In this document: positions 19,919 through 23,696 of the stretch, piece after piece
Numbering within the stretch: position 1 is the stretch's first letter
Layout: each line of letters starts with the position of its first letter
Assembly: GCA_030180075.1 (NCBI GenBank)
Contig: JASNJN010001019.1
Span: forward strand, 1-23,696
Source of the DNA: Mikrocytos mackini
Lineage: Eukaryota > Endomyxa > Ascetosporea > Mikrocytida > Mikrocytiidae
Direction of reading: 5' to 3'
Length of the DNA stretch: 23,696 bases
Notes under the pieces: generated by a model
Database searches by the model: none
Seen by the model: the letters and a program-made list of their open reading frames with translations, nothing else
Told to the model about the DNA's origin: nothing
Made by a program: the position numbers and the translations under genes

Positions 19919-20963
19919 TTAATTATGATGCTCGCAGATGAATTTGATTATTGATGCCTCACTACTTACACATTTAACATGAAACCATCCTACGCATTGT
20001 TCACAAAGAAGCCAGAACACATTATTTCCACTTTCTTCGACAGAGTCATTGTTCTTTACGCTGTTTAACAGTTTGTCGTCTATAGAAAAACATTTTTTTA
20101 CAAATGTAGTTTATAACTTTGTTATTTCTCGGCTTCCTTCCTCTCTTTTTATAACATCTTTTAAATTCAATCCTTTTATCATCTTTGTTTACTAAAACTT
20201 TCAAACTATTTTGGGGGATGGTTTTATTTGTTGAACATTTCGTTTCTACATTGGGAATAAAGTCCATTCCAGTTTTATATTGATTCCCAAAGGTGGAATT
20301 ATCTAATGAAATTTTAAGGCTTTGGATCATTTCTGTAAAGTCTCTTGGACATTCCTTAAAAAAATCATGAGATACCAGAGAATCTAAAATTAGTAAAGGG
20401 GCGGCTTTGTTGCTGTTCATATTGTTCTCATTCGGGTGTGTTTCGTTTCACATAAAAAATAAAATAGGAATTCAGATTTTTACTAATATTTTATTTATCA
20501 AAATTTATATGTAATTGTATCTTAATTGATAGATCTTGAGTTCGTTTATTTCATAATCATATCTATTTTGAAAAACAAGCCGAAATTTTATAGAAATTAT
20601 TCTCTCGAAGTTTTTGAATTTGGGTGTGAATAAGTAAAAATGTAAAATATTTGACACGAATGGAAATGTTTCATTTTCAACTGGCCATTTTTATTAAAAT
20701 TCTCTGATAAACAACATATGTCATTTTGAGCTAATTTTATGCCAAAAAAGTTCAATCTGAATTCCTATTTTGTAACTCGTGTGTTTCGTTTATAGGCAGA
20801 CTATGAGGGTCTGAATTAATACCCGATGCAAAATAATCATTATTATATTCTTTCCCTGTGTGCTCGTTATATGCTGGGACGACTGTAAATTGGGGAGACG
20901 GAATATGATCGTTTTTAACTTGTATAGAAGCTATTAAATGTATGTGTTTACAAATTTCTTTTA
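19919..20963 (-). pseudogene. Second MULE transposase remnant: half SWIM finger and PHD finger, with insertion and frameshift
   Basis: The frame enters from the junction with retrotransposon copy B as LKEICKHIHLIASIQV, the second half (CKHIH) of a SWIM finger, matching SELCKHIH in the MULE at 15789-18753. It continues to SLPINETH, where a 330-bp element is inserted (20449-20778). After it, NETH is repeated and the frame goes on through MNSNKAAPLLIL and a basic AT-hook-like KKRGRKPRN to a PHD finger. The first PHD pair reads CKK then a shift. Seven A residues at 20093-20099 where six would give CKKC put the rest in another frame, which carries LCEQCVGWFHVKC and ends FICEHHN at 19919. The order SWIM, linker, PHD is the same as in the other MULE but the linkers are diverged, so it is a different family member. 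The zinc fingers and catalytic core upstream are missing. Confidence 0.75.
20436..20791. mobile_element. Unclassified 330-bp insertion with inverted repeats and 13-bp duplication
   Basis: GTGTGTTTCGTTT occurs at 20436-20448 and 20779-20791 and flanks 330 bp. Inside, perfect 18-bp inverted arms AAAATAGGAATTCAGATT lie at 20461-20478 and, as the complement, at 20754-20771. The direct repeat encodes the same residues (NETH) of the interrupted MULE protein on both sides, so removing one repeat and the insert (343 nt) rejoins the frame. This shows it is an insertion. The superfamily is unclear because 13 bp is long for a DNA transposon and part may be chance extension. The sequences outside the 18-bp arms differ between the ends. 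Confidence 0.7.
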
Positions 20964-23696
20964 GAAAAAGAAAACAAAAAAGAAAACAACAAAGAAATAA
21001 CGGCGGCGGAAGAAGAAAAGCTGTTTGAAAAGGCCTGGAGAGAGTTAGAAGCTAAAGAGTCATCAGTCCCCACAAATGTCTCAAAATTGACAGTGGGACA
21101 AAGATATGACTTACTTGCCAATGAACCACTCTTCCCCAGCAACACAACAGCAACCGCCAGCCCAGGAAAACCAGAAGATGAAGCACAGACATTACTTAAA
21201 GAAGGCAGGAAAGACGAGACAAGACCTGTTGACAGGATTGTCGTCAACGCCATCATGAAGGACGCGACCAACTGGATGATAATCGCAAAAAACAAAAGAA
21301 CCGATGCAAAAGCGTTAGTTCGGAAGTTAGTAAGCGAACAAACAGAAGGCCAAGAAGTTCCAGCAACGGCGATAGACAGGATACTGGGTCTATTAGACTA
21401 TCCATCTAGGACAAAGTGTCTCAAACTGCCACAGCATGAATGGCTTGCGTCCCTACTACCACAGGAGGTATCACACCTCCTAATACGCATGCTCTTAGGT
21501 TTATTCCATTCCAAGAAAGTCAGGCTGACCCACGGAGTGATGGATGGCTGGTTCCTAATAAGTTTCATCAAATACTGGTACAAATCAGTAAGGAAATTAA
21601 AGGACCATGCCCTCTCAGCCCCAAAGGACGAAAAGTCACTTTACTGGTGGAAAAGAAAAGCCCTTAAAGCAGCTAGTACGTTAAGCAGCGAAGGAATCTG
21701 GAACCTAGTCCCGGTATTCTCGAAAAAGAACATTTCGAACTTTCCGGAGAAAGGGGAAGATATAGCTGAACTCATCAAGCTACCTATCCCCCCGCCAAAA
21801 GAGAAACACTAACACAAGTCAGTAAAAAGGCAAAAGTAATAACCCCAGGTGTGATACCAACACCAAATAGAGGGGAAATCACAGTGCCAATTAAGAAAAC
21901 GAATGTGATGAATCTCAAACTAGGGGAAGTGAAGGAAATGTTAAAGGGAGCGGTCATAAAAGAAAAAGGAACTTTAGAAAAAATAAGAGAGGACATAATC
22001 AGCAAACCTGTTGATAAAAAGCTACAACTAGTCAACGTATTTACTCTAAAAGAATCGAATATTAGACATAGAAACAACTGTAGCGAAAATAATGGGACAT
22101 CAAAGAGCCGAACATTCAGCCCTAAAGGTCATGAGGGATGTGATCGAAACACTGGTAAACCTCCTAACAAAGAAGAGGGAATAGAAATCCAAAACCAGAT
22201 AGATCCAAAAGACCTCGAGCTCACAATTGTGAACGGGCTAAACATAAATAATTATAATATTATTAACGACGATCATAATCTTAATATAAATTGTGATAAT
22301 AATAATAGTTATTCTGACCATGTCGATGGAGAGGATCCAATCCAGGAACCCATAATAAACACAGTGTACAATGAACACAGTGCAGAACATCGACACGAAA
22401 CAGGACCCAACATCACGAACGGCGAACAGGAAGGGGGAATCCCAAACAGATCCAAGCTGAATCTAACAACCAGGGACCCCCAACCCCTCAACCAAATCCC
22501 AAACCACAAACAGGTAGTCGGTAACACGGAAGGGGAGTGCATAGTGCCCCCCTTCACCAAACCAAAAAGGATACCCAAACCCCCAACAAATAAGACTGCA
22601 CTGACAGTTGCAGAGGGACAGGGAACAAATATAGGGCACTCTAGTCAAACCAGACCGGACAACAATGCACCTGAACCTGGTCTCTGGGACAAGACCATTG
22701 AGCTCGTGAGGCTGGAGGAATCCAATGGCCACAAAGTACGACCGATGATCCGACCCAGAGTAGGGATTCCCAAACATATCGATAAGGAACTGTCACAGAT
22801 CCTTAAAGACAAAAGGGAAACCATGGACCTAACCCACCTTAGTGCCTTGTGCTACGTGGCATACTGCCGCGGAGAAGACATAAGGGAATCTAACCTAAAA
22901 GGTAGGGCCAGCAAGCTGGACGGTATAAAAAAGACCATCAATAAGCTGTCGGCGCTCAGGGACCAAAAGATGTCTCAGGAAAAAGCGAAGGCAACTCGAG
23001 TCCAATACAAAGTCAAAAACAGCAAGCAGGCCGCTCTAAGGATAGAGTTGCTTAAGGACAAATTACACAGGCTCCGAGTCCAAAACAACTACAAAGGGTT
23101 CAAAAAAGCCATTGTAGTAGAGAACCTCGAAGCTTAGAGGTTCTCAAGATACCGACAAGCAAAAACAACTTCCCCTATGACACACAACGTAAAGGCCCCT
23201 GAACGCCACGTCGAATTCTGGCGTTCCCAGTGGGCATCTCTTCCAACTACAGAACAGAAAGAATACTTACTACAAAGAGCAATTGATGACTGTGGCTTCA
23301 ACTACTGGGGGAAGATTACCACAAACGCCAAGATCTCAGCCGAGGATATCGGTAGGGCATTGTTACATACGAGCCCATGGAAAGCCCCTGGACCTGATAT
23401 GGTTTACGTGGACATCGTCAAACGATACCGCAAATTAATCGTTCCGATTCTAGGAAGGCAATTCAATGAGATATGGTATGGTAGACTTACTCCCCCCATG
23501 TGGTTCACGAAAGGAAGGACTCGTCTCTTCAAAAAGAACGTTGGAGACGACACAGATCCTAAAAACTTTAGGCCCATCACCATGCTCAACACCTTCTACA
23601 AACTCTTCACATCCTGCATTGAGTCCAGAATCATCAGAGCGATGCTTCGCACTGGAAATTGGGACAATGACCAGAGAGCAAATAGGAGATCGAAAC
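20964..23696 (+). pseudogene. Non-LTR retrotransposon polyprotein, copy B (amino region to reverse transcriptase, cut by window end)
   Basis: The frame is open from the junction with the MULE remnant (about 20964) to 21793, with a basic, tryptophan-rich segment (GWFLISFIKYWYKSVRK). A six-C run at 21788-21793 shifts the frame. Seven would continue PIPPPPKRETLTQ into the second segment, 21794-23134. That segment has a low-complexity Asn-rich stretch (about 22220-22320) and a hydrophilic Pro/Asn-rich linker. It then carries the pre-RT region shared with copy A, starting near 22620. A TAG at 23135-23137 stands where copy A has GAG. After it the frame is open to the window end, with KAPGPD and NFRPITML of the reverse transcriptase. 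No apurinic endonuclease motif is seen in roughly 860 codons before the RT, so the nuclease would be of the carboxyl-terminal restriction-like type beyond the window. Inverted relative to copy A. Confidence 0.85.

Noticed and set aside
21398-22777. Minus-strand frames opposite retrotransposon copy B (also 20948-21295 and 23404-23592)
   Set aside because: Antisense shadows of the polyprotein, with low-complexity hydrophobic or serine-rich content.

Overview
This window looks like AT-rich, intron-poor intergenic DNA from an animal nuclear genome, probably an invertebrate and perhaps an arthropod. That reading rests on the mobile-element families present: MULE transposases with SWIM and PHD fingers, a DUF7869-like protein, a hAT transposase, a non-LTR retrotransposon whose reverse transcriptase has a YMDD box, and short inverted-repeat elements. 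No ordinary host gene, rRNA, tRNA, operon or CRISPR array is visible. The species cannot be named from the sequence alone.

Layout. 1-3065: unassigned AT-rich DNA with two hAT-like MITEs (1615-1995 with a perfect 8-bp target duplication; 2662-3065 without one). 3066-4890: a truncated non-LTR retrotransposon (copy A, minus strand). 4894-5860: a hAT transposase pseudogene (plus strand) split by a TA-flanked MITE (5412-5647). 6918-7490: an unrecognised decayed reading frame. 8365-8743: another hAT-like MITE of the 1615 family. 9060-9499: a GC-richer retroposon-like insert between 15-bp direct repeats. 10123-10737: a TTAA-flanked piggyBac-like MITE. 11317-13365: a DUF7869-like gene (minus strand) interrupted by a 396-bp element (11563-11958) with a 9-bp target duplication. 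13597-13977 and 14045-14694: a hAT-like and a pogo-like MITE. 15789-18753: a MULE transposase gene (minus strand) with all three catalytic acidic residues, broken by one in-frame TAG and perhaps one frameshift. 19919-20963: the carboxyl end of a second MULE (half SWIM plus PHD), carrying a 330-bp insertion and a one-base frameshift. 20964-23696: a second retrotransposon copy (copy B, plus strand), cut by the window end, inverted relative to copy A and about 94% identical where compared by eye.

The parts do not form a pathway. The window is a nest of mobile elements inserted into one another. In three places (hAT pseudogene, DUF7869-like gene, second MULE) removing an inserted element plus one copy of its target duplication rejoins an open frame, which identifies each insertion and its boundaries. 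The most novel item is the DUF7869-like gene: 547 codons once its insertion is removed, with candidate acidic residues of an RNase H-like fold and inverted-repeat arms around it. It may be the transposase of a poorly described DNA transposon. Several frame breaks are one-base changes in homopolymers, so assembly error must be excluded before calling these genes dead.
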